This document shows positions 53,693-61,235 of a stretch of DNA of 64,000 nt, in pieces. Within the stretch, counting starts at the first letter, position 1. Each line of letters begins with the position of its first letter. The DNA comes from Albimonas sp036154955. GTDB lineage: Bacteria; Pseudomonadota; Alphaproteobacteria; Rhodobacterales; Rhodobacteraceae. Where the stretch lies: NCBI GenBank assembly GCA_036154955.1, contig JAYZWL010000003.1, forward strand, positions 21,615-85,614, written 5' to 3'. A program made the position numbers and the translations under genes. The notes beneath the pieces are model-generated. The model did no database searches. It worked only from the letters and a program-made list of their open reading frames with translations, and was not told where the DNA came from.

Positions 53693-54148
53693 ATGCGCAA
53701 GTTCCTCGTCGTCGTCGACGAAACCCCGGAATGCATGAACGCCATCCGCTTCGCCGCCCGCCGCGCCAAGAAGACCGGCGGCGGGCTGCAGATGATGTTC
53801 ATCCTGCGCCCGACCGAGTTCCAGCACTGGATGGGCGTGCAGGACATCATGCGCCAGGAGGCCCGCGACGCCGCCGAGGCGCGGTTTCAGGAGGTGGCCG
53901 GCAAGGTCACCGAGAATGTCGGCATCTATCCCGAATTCGTCATCCGCGAGGGCGAGCCGGTGGAGGAGGTGCTGGCCCAGATCAAGGAGGATCCGGAGAT
54001 CGGGGTCCTCGTGCTGGGCGCGGGCGTGGACAACGGGCCGGGGCCGCTGGTCTCCCATCTGGTCGGCAAGCTCGCCGGCAACCTGCCGTTGCCGGTGACG
54101 GTGGTGCCCGGCGCGCTCAGCCGCGACCAGGTCATCGCGCTGGCCTGA
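53693..54148 (+). CDS. Universal stress protein, UspA family
   Basis: A 151-residue UspA domain protein. VVVDETPECMNAIRFAARRA is the first strand and helix, and the GPGPLVSHLVGKLAGNLPLPVTVVPG segment matches the nucleotide-loop region G-x2-G-x9-G(S/T). ATP-binding and non-binding members exist; the last glycine loop here is imperfect, so binding is uncertain. Start 53693 follows GAAGGATCCG. It is divergent from the amidohydrolase operon. Confidence 0.92.
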   Translation: MRKFLVVVDETPECMNAIRFAARRAKKTGGGLQMMFILRPTEFQHWMGVQDIMRQEARDAAEARFQEVAGKVTENVGIYPEFVIREGEPVEEVLAQIKEDPEIGVLVLGAGVDNGPGPLVSHLVGKLAGNLPLPVTVVPGALSRDQVIALA

Positions 54149-54283
54149 CCGCCGCGCCGGAGCGTCCGGAACGCGGGGCGGCCTCGCGCCGCGTCCGGCG
54201 GAACCTCGTCTCCCAGTTTGGAATGATTCTTGATTTCCCCGCCCGCGCGGTCCACATGTGAGCTCCAAACGGAGGGCCGCGCC

Positions 54284-54850
54284 ATGTTCATCCAGACCGA
54301 ATCCACGCCGAACCCGGCGACGCTGAAGTTCCTGCCCGGCCAGACCGTGATGCAGGCCGGCTCCGCCGACTTCCCCGCCCGCGAGGGGGCCGCGGCCTCG
54401 CCGCTCGCCACCCGCATCTTCGCGGTGGACGGGGTGGAGGGCGTGTTCCTCGGGCCTGACTTCATCACCGTCACCAAGGCCGAGGCCCGCGACTGGGCGC
54501 ATCTCAAGCCCGGCGTGCTCGGCGCGATCCTGGAGCATTTCCAGTCCGGCGCCCCGACCATGGAGGGCGAGGGCGGCCAGACCGGCCATGCCGAGCATGA
54601 CGGTCCGGACGGGGAGATCGTGGTCCAGATCAAGGAGCTTCTGGACACCCGCGTTCGCCCGGCGGTGGCGCAGGACGGCGGCGACATCACCTTCCACGGC
54701 TTCGATCGCGGCGTGGTCTACCTGCATATGCAGGGCGCCTGCGCGGGCTGCCCGTCCTCCACGATGACCCTCAAGATGGGCATCGAGAACCTGCTCAAGC
54801 ACTATATTCCCGAAGTGTCCGAAGTGCGCCCGGTCGGCGTGCAGTTCTGA
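54284..54850 (+). CDS. NifU-family iron-sulfur scaffold or carrier protein
   Basis: A 188-residue protein with an N-terminal Nfu domain (FIQTESTPNPATLKFLPGQ) and a C-terminal NifU-like domain with C153-x2-C156 in GACAGCPSS. It resembles mitochondrial NFU1 and carries 4Fe-4S clusters to target proteins. Start 54284 follows GGAGGGCCGCGCC. TsaB starts 17 bases after its stop. The order nifU-tsaB-rimI is common in alphaproteobacteria; MiaB downstream is a plausible client because it needs two clusters (inference). Confidence 0.95.
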   Translation: MFIQTESTPNPATLKFLPGQTVMQAGSADFPAREGAAASPLATRIFAVDGVEGVFLGPDFITVTKAEARDWAHLKPGVLGAILEHFQSGAPTMEGEGGQTGHAEHDGPDGEIVVQIKELLDTRVRPAVAQDGGDITFHGFDRGVVYLHMQGACAGCPSSTMTLKMGIENLLKHYIPEVSEVRPVGVQF

Positions 54851-54867
54851 CCTCCGGCACGACCGCG

Positions 54868-55668
54868 ATGGGGCCGCTGCTGGCCATCGAGACCTCCGCC
54901 GCGCAATGCGCGGCGGCCATTCTCGTCGACGGTCGGGTGGCGGCCGAACGGCTGGAACTGATGAGCCGCGGCCAGGCCGAGCGCCTGATGCCGATGATCG
55001 CGGAGCTTCTGGCCGAACTGTCGCTCGCCCCGCGCGATCTCGGCGCCGTCGCGGTCTGCGAGGGACCGGGCAACTTCACCGGCATCCGCATCGCCGTCGC
55101 CGCCGCCCGCGGGCTGGCGCTGTCGACGGGGCGCCCGGCGCTGGGCGTGGGCCGGCTCGATGCGCTGGCCGAGACGGAGGCCTGGGGTCTGGGTCTGCGC
55201 CTGCGCGGGGGGGATCCCGACGCGGCGCCGCTCCGGCTGGTCGTCACCGCCGAGGCGCGCCGGGACGAGATCCTCGCCCAGGCTTTCGAGATCCGGGCGG
55301 GAGAGCCGCCCCGCCCCCTCGCCCCGCTGGAGCAGGGCGCGCCGGAGGCGCTGGCCGACGGTCTGGCCGGGGCGCTCGCCGGTTCCATGGTCGGCGGCCC
55401 GGTGCGGGTGACCGGCCCCGCCGCGCCGCGCCTGTCCGCGATGCTGGAGGAGGCGGGCGTTTCGGGGACGGCGCTGGGCGATCTCGGGGACCTCGCCGAT
55501 CCCGCCGCCATCGGACGGCTGGGGCTGGCGGCGCTCGCCCGTCTCGCGCCCGGCGAGGCGCCGACGCCCCCCGCCCCGCGCTATCCCCGCCCCGCCGACG
55601 CCGCGCCGTCGCGGGAGGTCGCGCCGGCGCTGCTGCCCGATCCGGCGCCCGACGCGCCCGGGGCATGA
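54868..55668 (+). CDS. tsaB: tRNA threonylcarbamoyladenosine biosynthesis protein TsaB
   Basis: A 266-residue TsaB, the partner of TsaD and TsaE in making t6A37 of ANN-decoding tRNAs. LAIETSAAQCAAAIL (5-19) and VCEGPGNFTGIRIAVAAARGLA (about 66-87) are the family blocks. The C-terminal 40 residues are Pro/Ala-rich and likely disordered. The last bases overlap the acetyltransferase start (ATGA). Confidence 0.95.
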   Translation: MGPLLAIETSAAQCAAAILVDGRVAAERLELMSRGQAERLMPMIAELLAELSLAPRDLGAVAVCEGPGNFTGIRIAVAAARGLALSTGRPALGVGRLDALAETEAWGLGLRLRGGDPDAAPLRLVVTAEARRDEILAQAFEIRAGEPPRPLAPLEQGAPEALADGLAGALAGSMVGGPVRVTGPAAPRLSAMLEEAGVSGTALGDLGDLADPAAIGRLGLAALARLAPGEAPTPPAPRYPRPADAAPSREVAPALLPDPAPDAPGA

Positions 55669-56192
55669 GCGCCGCCCCCGACGCCGCCCCCGACGCGCCG
55701 TTGACCGGGCCGGAGGCCGAAGCCGCCGCCGCCCTTCACGCCGCGGCCTTCTCCGGCCCCGACGCCATCGGGCCATGGTCGGCCGACGATATTCTCGGCT
55801 TCTGCGCCAGCCCCGGCGCCTTCCGCCTGACCGCGCCCGACCCGTCCGGGCTCGCGGCGCTGCTTCTGGGCCGCGTCGTCGGGCCGGAGGCGGAGCTGGT
55901 CACCCTCGCCACCCGTCCCCAAGCCCGCCGTCGCGGCCTGGCCCGCGCGCTGGTCCGCGCCTTCGCCCGGCGCGCCGCCGCGCGGGGCGCGGAGACGGCG
56001 TTTCTTGAGGTCGCCGAGCCCAACGCCCCCGCGCGCGCCCTTTACTTGGCCGAGGGCTGGGGCGTGGTCGGTCGACGCCGGGACTATTACCGCCTGCGCG
56101 GCGGCGGACGGGCGGACGCGCTGGTAATGTCCCGCGACCTCCGCGACATTTCATCAGAAATCGCCGCCGCCCCGACCTCACTGAATGATTAA
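55665..56192 (+). CDS. RimI-like GNAT acetyltransferase
   Basis: A 175-residue GNAT protein. LVTLATRPQARRRGLARAL is the acetyl-CoA motif (R-x-x-G-x-A) and EVAEPNAPARALYLAEGW matches the RimI family end. RimI acetylates the N-terminal alanine of ribosomal protein S18. Start 55665 overlaps tsaB by four bases, as in many tsaB-rimI pairs. A 14-bp palindrome spans its stop codon. Confidence 0.9.
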   Translation: MSAAPDAAPDAPLTGPEAEAAAALHAAAFSGPDAIGPWSADDILGFCASPGAFRLTAPDPSGLAALLLGRVVGPEAELVTLATRPQARRRGLARALVRAFARRAAARGAETAFLEVAEPNAPARALYLAEGWGVVGRRRDYYRLRGGGRADALVMSRDLRDISSEIAAAPTSLND

Positions 56193-56197
56193 TCATT
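56184..56197. promoter_or_regulatory. 14-bp palindrome at the 3' end of the rimI-like gene
   Basis: AATGATTAATCATT is a perfect 14-bp palindrome, AT-rich in a GC-rich setting, overlapping the stop codon. It lies 200 bases before mucR and could be an operator for mucR or another regulator; no known consensus was matched. Confidence 0.5.
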
Positions 56198-56263
56198 GCA
56201 TCGGTTGCAGATGAACCGCGCGTCGCGGGGATAAACTTCGCGACAACACCCGCCGAAAAAGAA

Positions 56264-56292
56264 TTGACCTCGAAGTAGCGCGCTTCTATGAC
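56264..56292 (+). promoter_or_regulatory. Sigma70-like promoter of mucR
   Basis: TTGACC (56264-56269) and TATGAC (56287-56292) have a 17-base spacer. Initiation would be near 56299, leaving a 5' leader of about 95 bases. The spacer contains the inverted pair GAAG and CTTC. Confidence 0.7.
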
Positions 56293-56392
56293 GCTCTCAG
56301 GTATGAATTGCCCGGTCGAAGCCAAGGATCGCGCCGGTGTCGCTTACGGGCGCGCGCGATCAGCGGCCGACGCCGACAGGTAGAGAGAGCAT

Positions 56393-56809
56393 ATGTCCGA
56401 GCCCCAGAATATCGAGAAATCCGAACTGCTCGCCCTTACGGCGGACATCGTGTCGTCTCACGTTTCCAACAACGCCGTGTCGCCGCAGGAACTGACCGGC
56501 GTGATCGAGCAGGTCTTCGCCAAGCTCTCCGAACTCGCCTCCGACCAGCCCGAGCCGGTGGAAGAGTTGGTGCCGGCGGTTCCGGTCAAGAAATCGGTGA
56601 CCGACGACTACATCATTTGTCTGGAAGATGGGAAGAAGCTGAAGATGCTGAAGCGGCATCTGAAGACCGCCTATGACATGACGCCGGAAGACTACCGCGC
56701 CAAGTGGGGTCTGTCGGCGGATTACCCGATGGTCGCCCCCGCCTACGCCCGCAAGCGGCAGGAGCTGGCCAAGCAGATCGGCCTCGGCCGCAAGCCCAAG
56801 GGCAAGTGA
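56393..56809 (+). CDS. MucR-family zinc-finger regulator (Ros/MucR type)
   Basis: A 138-residue MucR/Ros regulator, a heterochromatin-like repressor in alphaproteobacteria that binds AT-rich DNA. The N-terminal helical oligomerisation region ends near residue 55. The zinc-finger-like core is ICLEDGKKLKMLKRHLKTAY: C76 and H89 are present, the second Cys position is D79, and the usual fourth His position is A93. The finger may still fold, as some family members lack full zinc ligands. Start 56393. A promoter candidate with a 17-base spacer lies upstream. MucR commonly represses its own gene and exported or surface genes. Confidence 0.92.
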   Translation: MSEPQNIEKSELLALTADIVSSHVSNNAVSPQELTGVIEQVFAKLSELASDQPEPVEELVPAVPVKKSVTDDYIICLEDGKKLKMLKRHLKTAYDMTPEDYRAKWGLSADYPMVAPAYARKRQELAKQIGLGRKPKGK

Positions 56810-56978
56810 TCCGCGACCCGCTCCGGCGGTCGTGACGGACGGCGCGCGGGCGACCCCCGCGCGCCGTTCGCGTTTCCAGGGGAGCGGCGCCGCGCTCGCC
56901 CGCGTTGCGCCGCGGGGGCCGAGGCTGTATGCCGCGCGCAAGCCCGTCCCCGTCCGACCGCCCGAGGGAGCCCTGCCC

Positions 56979-58283
56979 ATGGCCCGCAAGCTCTTCGTCA
57001 AGGCCTATGGCTGCCAGATGAACGTCTACGACGCCGAGCGCATGGCCGGCGTCATGGGGGCCGAAGGCTATGAGCAGACCGACCGGCCCGAAGACGCCGA
57101 CCTGATCCTGCTCAACACCTGCCATATCCGCGAGAAGGCGGCGGAGAAGGTCTATTCCGAGCTGGGCCGCCTGAAGAAGCTGAAAGACGGCCGCCCCGAC
57201 CTGAAGATCGGCGTGGCCGGCTGCGTCGCCCAGGCGGAGGGGGCGGAGATCCAGGCCCGTCAGCCGGCGGTGGATTTCGTGGTCGGCCCGCAGGCCTATC
57301 ACCGCCTGCCGAAGCTGGTGCGCGACGGCGGCGTGGACACCGAATTCCCGGCGGAGGACAAATTCTCCGCCATGGCCCCGGCCCCGCGCCGGCGCGCGCC
57401 CTCGGCCTTCCTGACCGTGCAGGAGGGCTGCGACAAGTTCTGCGCCTTCTGCGTGGTGCCCTATACCCGGGGGGCCGAGGTCTCGCGCCCCGCCGCCCGG
57501 CTGATCGACGAGGCGAAGGCGCTGGCCGACCAGGGCGTGCGGGAGATCACGCTGCTGGGCCAGAACGTCAACGCCTATCACGGCGAGGGGCCGGACGGGT
57601 CGGACTGGACGCTGGCCCGCCTGCTTGAGGCGCTGTCGGGGATCGAGGGGCTGGCGCGGCTGCGCTACACCACCTCGCATCCCAACGACATGGGCGAGGA
57701 CCTGATCGAGGCGCATGGGGCGCTGGAAAAGCTGATGCCCTATCTGCACCTGCCGGTGCAGTCGGGCTCGGACCGGGTGCTGAAGGCGATGAACCGCAAG
57801 CACACCGCCGAAAGCTACCTGCGCCTGATCGAACGCATCCGCGCCGCCCGCCCCGACATCGCGCTGTCCGGCGACTTCATCGTCGGCTTCCCGGGGGAGG
57901 AGGAGGCGGATTTCCAGGCCACGCTCGACCTGTGCGAGGCGGTCCGCTACGGCTCGGCCTTCTCGTTCAAGTATTCCCCGCGCCCCGGCACGCCGGCCGC
58001 GGGGGCCAAGGTCCAGGTGGCGGAGGAGGTGAAGGCCGAGCGTCTCGCCCGCCTCCAATCCCGTCTCGACGCCGACCAGCGGGCGTTCCAGGAGAGCATG
58101 GCGGGCCGGGTCCTGCCGGTGCTGGTGGAGAAGCCGGGCCGGCTGCCGGGGCAGATGGTCGGCAAGTCGCCCTGGCTGCACGCGGTGCATTTCGACGGGG
58201 CGGAGACGCTGGCGGGGCGGGTGGTCGAGGTCGAGATCCTCGCCGCGGCGCCGAATTCGCTGTCGGGGCGCCTGGCGGGCTGA
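56979..58283 (+). CDS. miaB: tRNA-2-methylthio-N6-dimethylallyladenosine synthase MiaB
   Basis: A 434-residue radical SAM methylthiotransferase that adds the 2-methylthio group to i6A37 of tRNA. The auxiliary cluster cysteines are C12, C48 and C82, the SAM cluster is C151-x3-C155-x2-C158 in GCDKFCAFC, and a C-terminal TRAM domain (about 375-434) binds tRNA. Start 56979 follows CGAGGGAGCCCTGCCC. Adjacent nifU-type and tsaB genes also act on iron-sulfur clusters and tRNA position 37, respectively. No dmaT (miaA) gene is near. Confidence 0.97.
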   Translation: MARKLFVKAYGCQMNVYDAERMAGVMGAEGYEQTDRPEDADLILLNTCHIREKAAEKVYSELGRLKKLKDGRPDLKIGVAGCVAQAEGAEIQARQPAVDFVVGPQAYHRLPKLVRDGGVDTEFPAEDKFSAMAPAPRRRAPSAFLTVQEGCDKFCAFCVVPYTRGAEVSRPAARLIDEAKALADQGVREITLLGQNVNAYHGEGPDGSDWTLARLLEALSGIEGLARLRYTTSHPNDMGEDLIEAHGALEKLMPYLHLPVQSGSDRVLKAMNRKHTAESYLRLIERIRAARPDIALSGDFIVGFPGEEEADFQATLDLCEAVRYGSAFSFKYSPRPGTPAAGAKVQVAEEVKAERLARLQSRLDADQRAFQESMAGRVLPVLVEKPGRLPGQMVGKSPWLHAVHFDGAETLAGRVVEVEILAAAPNSLSGRLAG

Positions 58284-58421
58284 TCTTCCGCTTAGCGGGC
58301 CGCGCGACGACCCGCGCGCCGGTGGGGCCGGGGCGCCCGCGCGGCGCGGCGGCGGCGCGCGTGCGGGGGCGCCTGGCCGGGTGGCGTGGCGCCAGCGGTT
58401 TCTTTTTCGCCGTCTGCTGAG

Positions 58422-58440
58422 AAGGCCCCGAGGGGGCCTT
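58422..58440 (+). terminator. Hairpin after miaB
   Basis: AAGGCCCC (58422-58429), GAG loop, GGGGCCTT (58433-58440), 138 bases after the miaB stop. The spacing is long and no U-run follows beyond TT, so confidence is moderate. Confidence 0.5.
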
Positions 58441-58477
58441 GTCCGAGCGTGCGCGGAGGATGGGGCGCGTCAAGGCC

Positions 58478-58504
58478 GCGCCGGCTGCGCCGGCTGCGCC
58501 GGCT
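58478..58504. repeat. 9-bp tandem repeat, three copies
   Basis: GCGCCGGCT is repeated three times without interruption (58478-58486, 58487-58495, 58496-58504) in the GC-rich gap between miaB and the convergent glycosyltransferase-like genes. No gene is supported in 58284-58604. Confidence 0.8.
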
Positions 58505-58604
58505 GCTGCGCGAGCCTCGAGGCGCCCCATCATCCGCCGGCGATCGCGGCCGGGAAACGGGTCCAGCGGCGCCGGGGTCGCCCCGCCGCGCGGGCGCCCG
58601 CGGG

Positions 58605-59249
58605 TCAGGGGCGCGCGGGGCGTCGCGCGGCCCGGCGCAGGTCGTCGGGCGTGTCGACGTCGGCGAGGCGGTCGGCGAAGGCGACCCGGACGTCGCTGAG
58701 GTTGGCGAGCACGTCGGCCAGCGCATGGGGGCTCGACCAGCGGGCGCCGGCGAACAGGTCCCGCGGGGCGCGGCGGGCGGGGCCGAGGCCGACCAGCCAG
58801 AAGCCGCCGTCCTCCGCCGGGCCCAACACGGCGTCGGCCCCGGCCAGCGCCCGGAAGGCGCGGGCCATCGCCGCGGGCGTGATCCCCGGAATGTCGGCGC
58901 CGATCACCAGCACCGGGCCGGGGGGCGCGCCGAACAGCGCCCGGGCCATGCGCGCGCCCAGGTCGCCGCCGCCCTGGCCCTGACGCGCCGGGCCGGGGGG
59001 CAGGGCGCGGGTCGCCAGCCCCTCCGCCTCCGGGGAGACGGCGAGGCGCACGTCCCAGCGCGGATCGGCGGCGAGGCGGCGGATCAGCCCCCGGCTCTGC
59101 GCCCGGAACCAGCGCGCGGCCTCCGGCGCGCCGACCCCGCGGGCGAGCCGGGTCTTCACCCGGCCCGGCCTCGGGACCTTGACGAAGATCACCACCTGCG
59201 GGCGGGCCGCCGGGCCGTTTCGCCGTTCGCTGGGCCGCTTACCGCTCAT
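58605..59249 (-). CDS. TIGR04282-type glycosyltransferase-like protein
   Basis: A 214-residue DUF2064/TIGR04282 protein of the nucleotidyl- or glycosyltransferase A fold, named in databases for arsenosugar biosynthesis or rSAM/selenodomain association. FVKVPRPGRVKTRLAR (22-37) and VLVIGADIPGI (around 113-123) are the family blocks. Its start overlaps the GT2-type gene's stop by 11 bases. Such paired TIGR04282-TIGR04283 genes are common, but their substrate is not established here. Confidence 0.85.
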   Translation of the reverse strand: MSGKRPSERRNGPAARPQVVIFVKVPRPGRVKTRLARGVGAPEAARWFRAQSRGLIRRLAADPRWDVRLAVSPEAEGLATRALPPGPARQGQGGGDLGARMARALFGAPPGPVLVIGADIPGITPAAMARAFRALAGADAVLGPAEDGGFWLVGLGPARRAPRDLFAGARWSSPHALADVLANLSDVRVAFADRLADVDTPDDLRRAARRPARP

Positions 59250-59919
59250 AGCGCCGGGCCAGCCGCTCCGGCGACATGCCCAGCCGCCACAGCGCCAGCG
59301 TGCTGAGGTTGCGCCAGCCCCGGCGCAGCCAGCCGTCGCGGCGATAGCGACGGGCGGAGGTGACGGCGTTGGCGTCGATCTCCCGCAGGTCGGCCAGGCG
59401 GCGGACCAGGGCCACGTCCTCCATCAGCGGGATCGGGTCGAAGCCCCCCGCCCGCCGGTAGACGCGGGCCGCGACCAGCAGGCCCTGGTCGCCATAGGGC
59501 AGGCCCATGCGCCGGGCCCGGAAATTCGCCCAGGCCGCCACCGTGGCGGGCGCGGGGCCCGCGGCGTCGAATTCCAGCCGGAACCAGCCGGCGGCGTCGG
59601 GCGCCTCGCGCATATGGCGGCGCACCGCCTCCGACCAGCCGCGGCTGAGCACGGTGTCGGCGTGCAGGAACAGGAGCCAGTCGCCCTGCGCCGCCTCCGC
59701 CCCCCGCGCAAGCTGCCCGCCGCGGCCCTTCGGCCCGGTCACCAGCACCGCGCCGGCGGCGTCGGCCACCAGCTCGATCCCGTCCGAGGAGCCGCCGTCG
59801 GTCAGGATCACCTCGCGGATCAGCCCCTCGGTCAGCGCCTCGGCCAGCGCGCCGAGACAGGGGCCGATCTCTCCCGACGCGTTCAGCGTGGGAATGACGA
59901 TGGAGAGCGGCGCGGTCAC
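59239..59919 (-). CDS. TIGR04283-type family 2 glycosyltransferase
   Basis: A 226-residue GT2 enzyme. VIPTLNASGEIGPCLGAL is the nucleotide-sugar binding start, LTDGGSSDGI follows, and the D-x-D-like FLHADTVL lies near residue 90. Start is GTG at 59919, overlapping the stop of the MFS gene (GTGA). Translational coupling to both neighbours indicates one operon with the MFS exporter and dihydroorotase. Confidence 0.87.
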   Translation of the reverse strand: MTAPLSIVIPTLNASGEIGPCLGALAEALTEGLIREVILTDGGSSDGIELVADAAGAVLVTGPKGRGGQLARGAEAAQGDWLLFLHADTVLSRGWSEAVRRHMREAPDAAGWFRLEFDAAGPAPATVAAWANFRARRMGLPYGDQGLLVAARVYRRAGGFDPIPLMEDVALVRRLADLREIDANAVTSARRYRRDGWLRRGWRNLSTLALWRLGMSPERLARRYER

Positions 59920-61235
59920 GCGAACGCCCCCCGCCGCTGCGCATAGGTCAGCGCCGCCAGCCCCACGGCGCCCGAGACCCCGAAGCTCGCCGCCAGCGGC
60001 ACCACGGTTCCGTCGAAGGCGGCTCCGGCCCCGGCCGCCAGCAGCGCGCCGCCCGCGGTGGACATGAAGGCCAGCACCGAGGAGGCGGAGCCCGCCATGT
60101 CCCCCATCGGCGCCATCGCCACCGCGTTGAGATTTCCGAACAGCAGCGCGAACATCGCCAGCGCGCCGGCGTTCCACAGCATGAACAGCCACAGCGGCGG
60201 AACCCCGTCGAAGCCCAGGCCGAACACCGCCGCGGCGATCCCGCCGCCGAAGAGCCAGCCGATCAGCCCGCGCCGCGCCATGCGCAGCGCCCCGATCCGC
60301 TTGACCGCGCGGGAGTTGAAGATGGCCGCCCCGCCCTCCGCGAAGGCCAGGATCCCGAAGGCCAGCGGCATCAGCGCGCCCAGCCCGTAAATGCCGTTGA
60401 AGATCTGCTCGGCCGTGGCGATGTAGGTGGCGAGCGAGCCCAGCGTCGCCGCCAGCGCGCCGGCGCAGGCCAGCGTCGCGGGGGTGGAGGCCACCACCCG
60501 CATCGCCTTGACCATCGGGCGGATCGCCAGCGGGCGGCGACGCTCGGGCGGCAGGGTCTCGGGCAGGGCGCGGGCCAGCCAAAGGGCGGTCAGCGCGCTC
60601 TGGATCAGCAGCCACACGAACAGGCCCCGCCAGCCCGACAGCGCGATCACCAGCTGCCCCGCCATCGGCGCGATGAAGATCAGGATCAGGAACCCGACGG
60701 AGATCAGCGAGGTGGAGCGCGCCATCTCGTCCCCCGCCACCCGGTCGCGCAGGATGGCGTAGGCCAGCACCCTCAGCCCGCCGGAGCCGAGCCCCTGCAG
60801 GACCCGCGCCGCCAGCAGCGTCTCATAGTCCTGCGCCGCCCCGGCGAGCAGGCAGCCCAGCCCGAAGATCGCCAGCCCCGCGAAGGCCGCGGGCCGGCGG
60901 CCCAGCGCGTCCGACAGCGGCCCGATCAGCAATTGCGACACCGCCATCCCGAGGAAGGAGGCGTAGATCACCCATTGCCGGTGATTGGGGTCCGTGAGCT
61001 GGAAATGGTCCGAGATCACGCCCAGACCGGGGATCACCATGTCGGCGGCGAAGGCGTTGATGGCGATCATCGCCGCCATCATGGCGATGAAGGCCACGTT
61101 CACCTCGAAGGCGGCGGGCTCGGGGGCGCCGGGGCCGGGGCCCGGGCCGGGGCGTTCCGGCGCCGTCTCCGCCCCCGGAACCGGCCCGGGTCTCGCCCCC
61201 GCGGTGACGTCCGAGCCCCGGAGGGGCGGCGTCAT
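59916..61235 (-). CDS. Bcr/CflA-type multidrug efflux MFS transporter
   Basis: A 439-residue transporter with 12 predicted membrane helices after a cytosolic Pro/Gly-rich tail of about 45 residues. The signature GPLSDALGRRPAAFAGL (loop 2-3) and the drug-H+ antiporter motif RVLQGLGSGGLRVLAYAILRDR match the Bcr/CflA family, which exports bicyclomycin, sulfonamides or other small molecules. The start ATG at 61235 overlaps the pyrC stop by four bases, and its stop overlaps the GT2 start by four. Substrate unknown; a product of the downstream transferases is possible (inference). Confidence 0.93.
   Translation of the reverse strand: MTPPLRGSDVTAGARPGPVPGAETAPERPGPGPGPGAPEPAAFEVNVAFIAMMAAMIAINAFAADMVIPGLGVISDHFQLTDPNHRQWVIYASFLGMAVSQLLIGPLSDALGRRPAAFAGLAIFGLGCLLAGAAQDYETLLAARVLQGLGSGGLRVLAYAILRDRVAGDEMARSTSLISVGFLILIFIAPMAGQLVIALSGWRGLFVWLLIQSALTALWLARALPETLPPERRRPLAIRPMVKAMRVVASTPATLACAGALAATLGSLATYIATAEQIFNGIYGLGALMPLAFGILAFAEGGAAIFNSRAVKRIGALRMARRGLIGWLFGGGIAAAVFGLGFDGVPPLWLFMLWNAGALAMFALLFGNLNAVAMAPMGDMAGSASSVLAFMSTAGGALLAAGAGAAFDGTVVPLAASFGVSGAVGLAALTYAQRRGAFA

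Noticed and set aside
56979..58283. A RimO or MtaB identity for the methylthiotransferase
   Set aside because: The N-terminus YGCQMNVYD and gene order after nifU-tsaB-rimI-mucR fit MiaB better.
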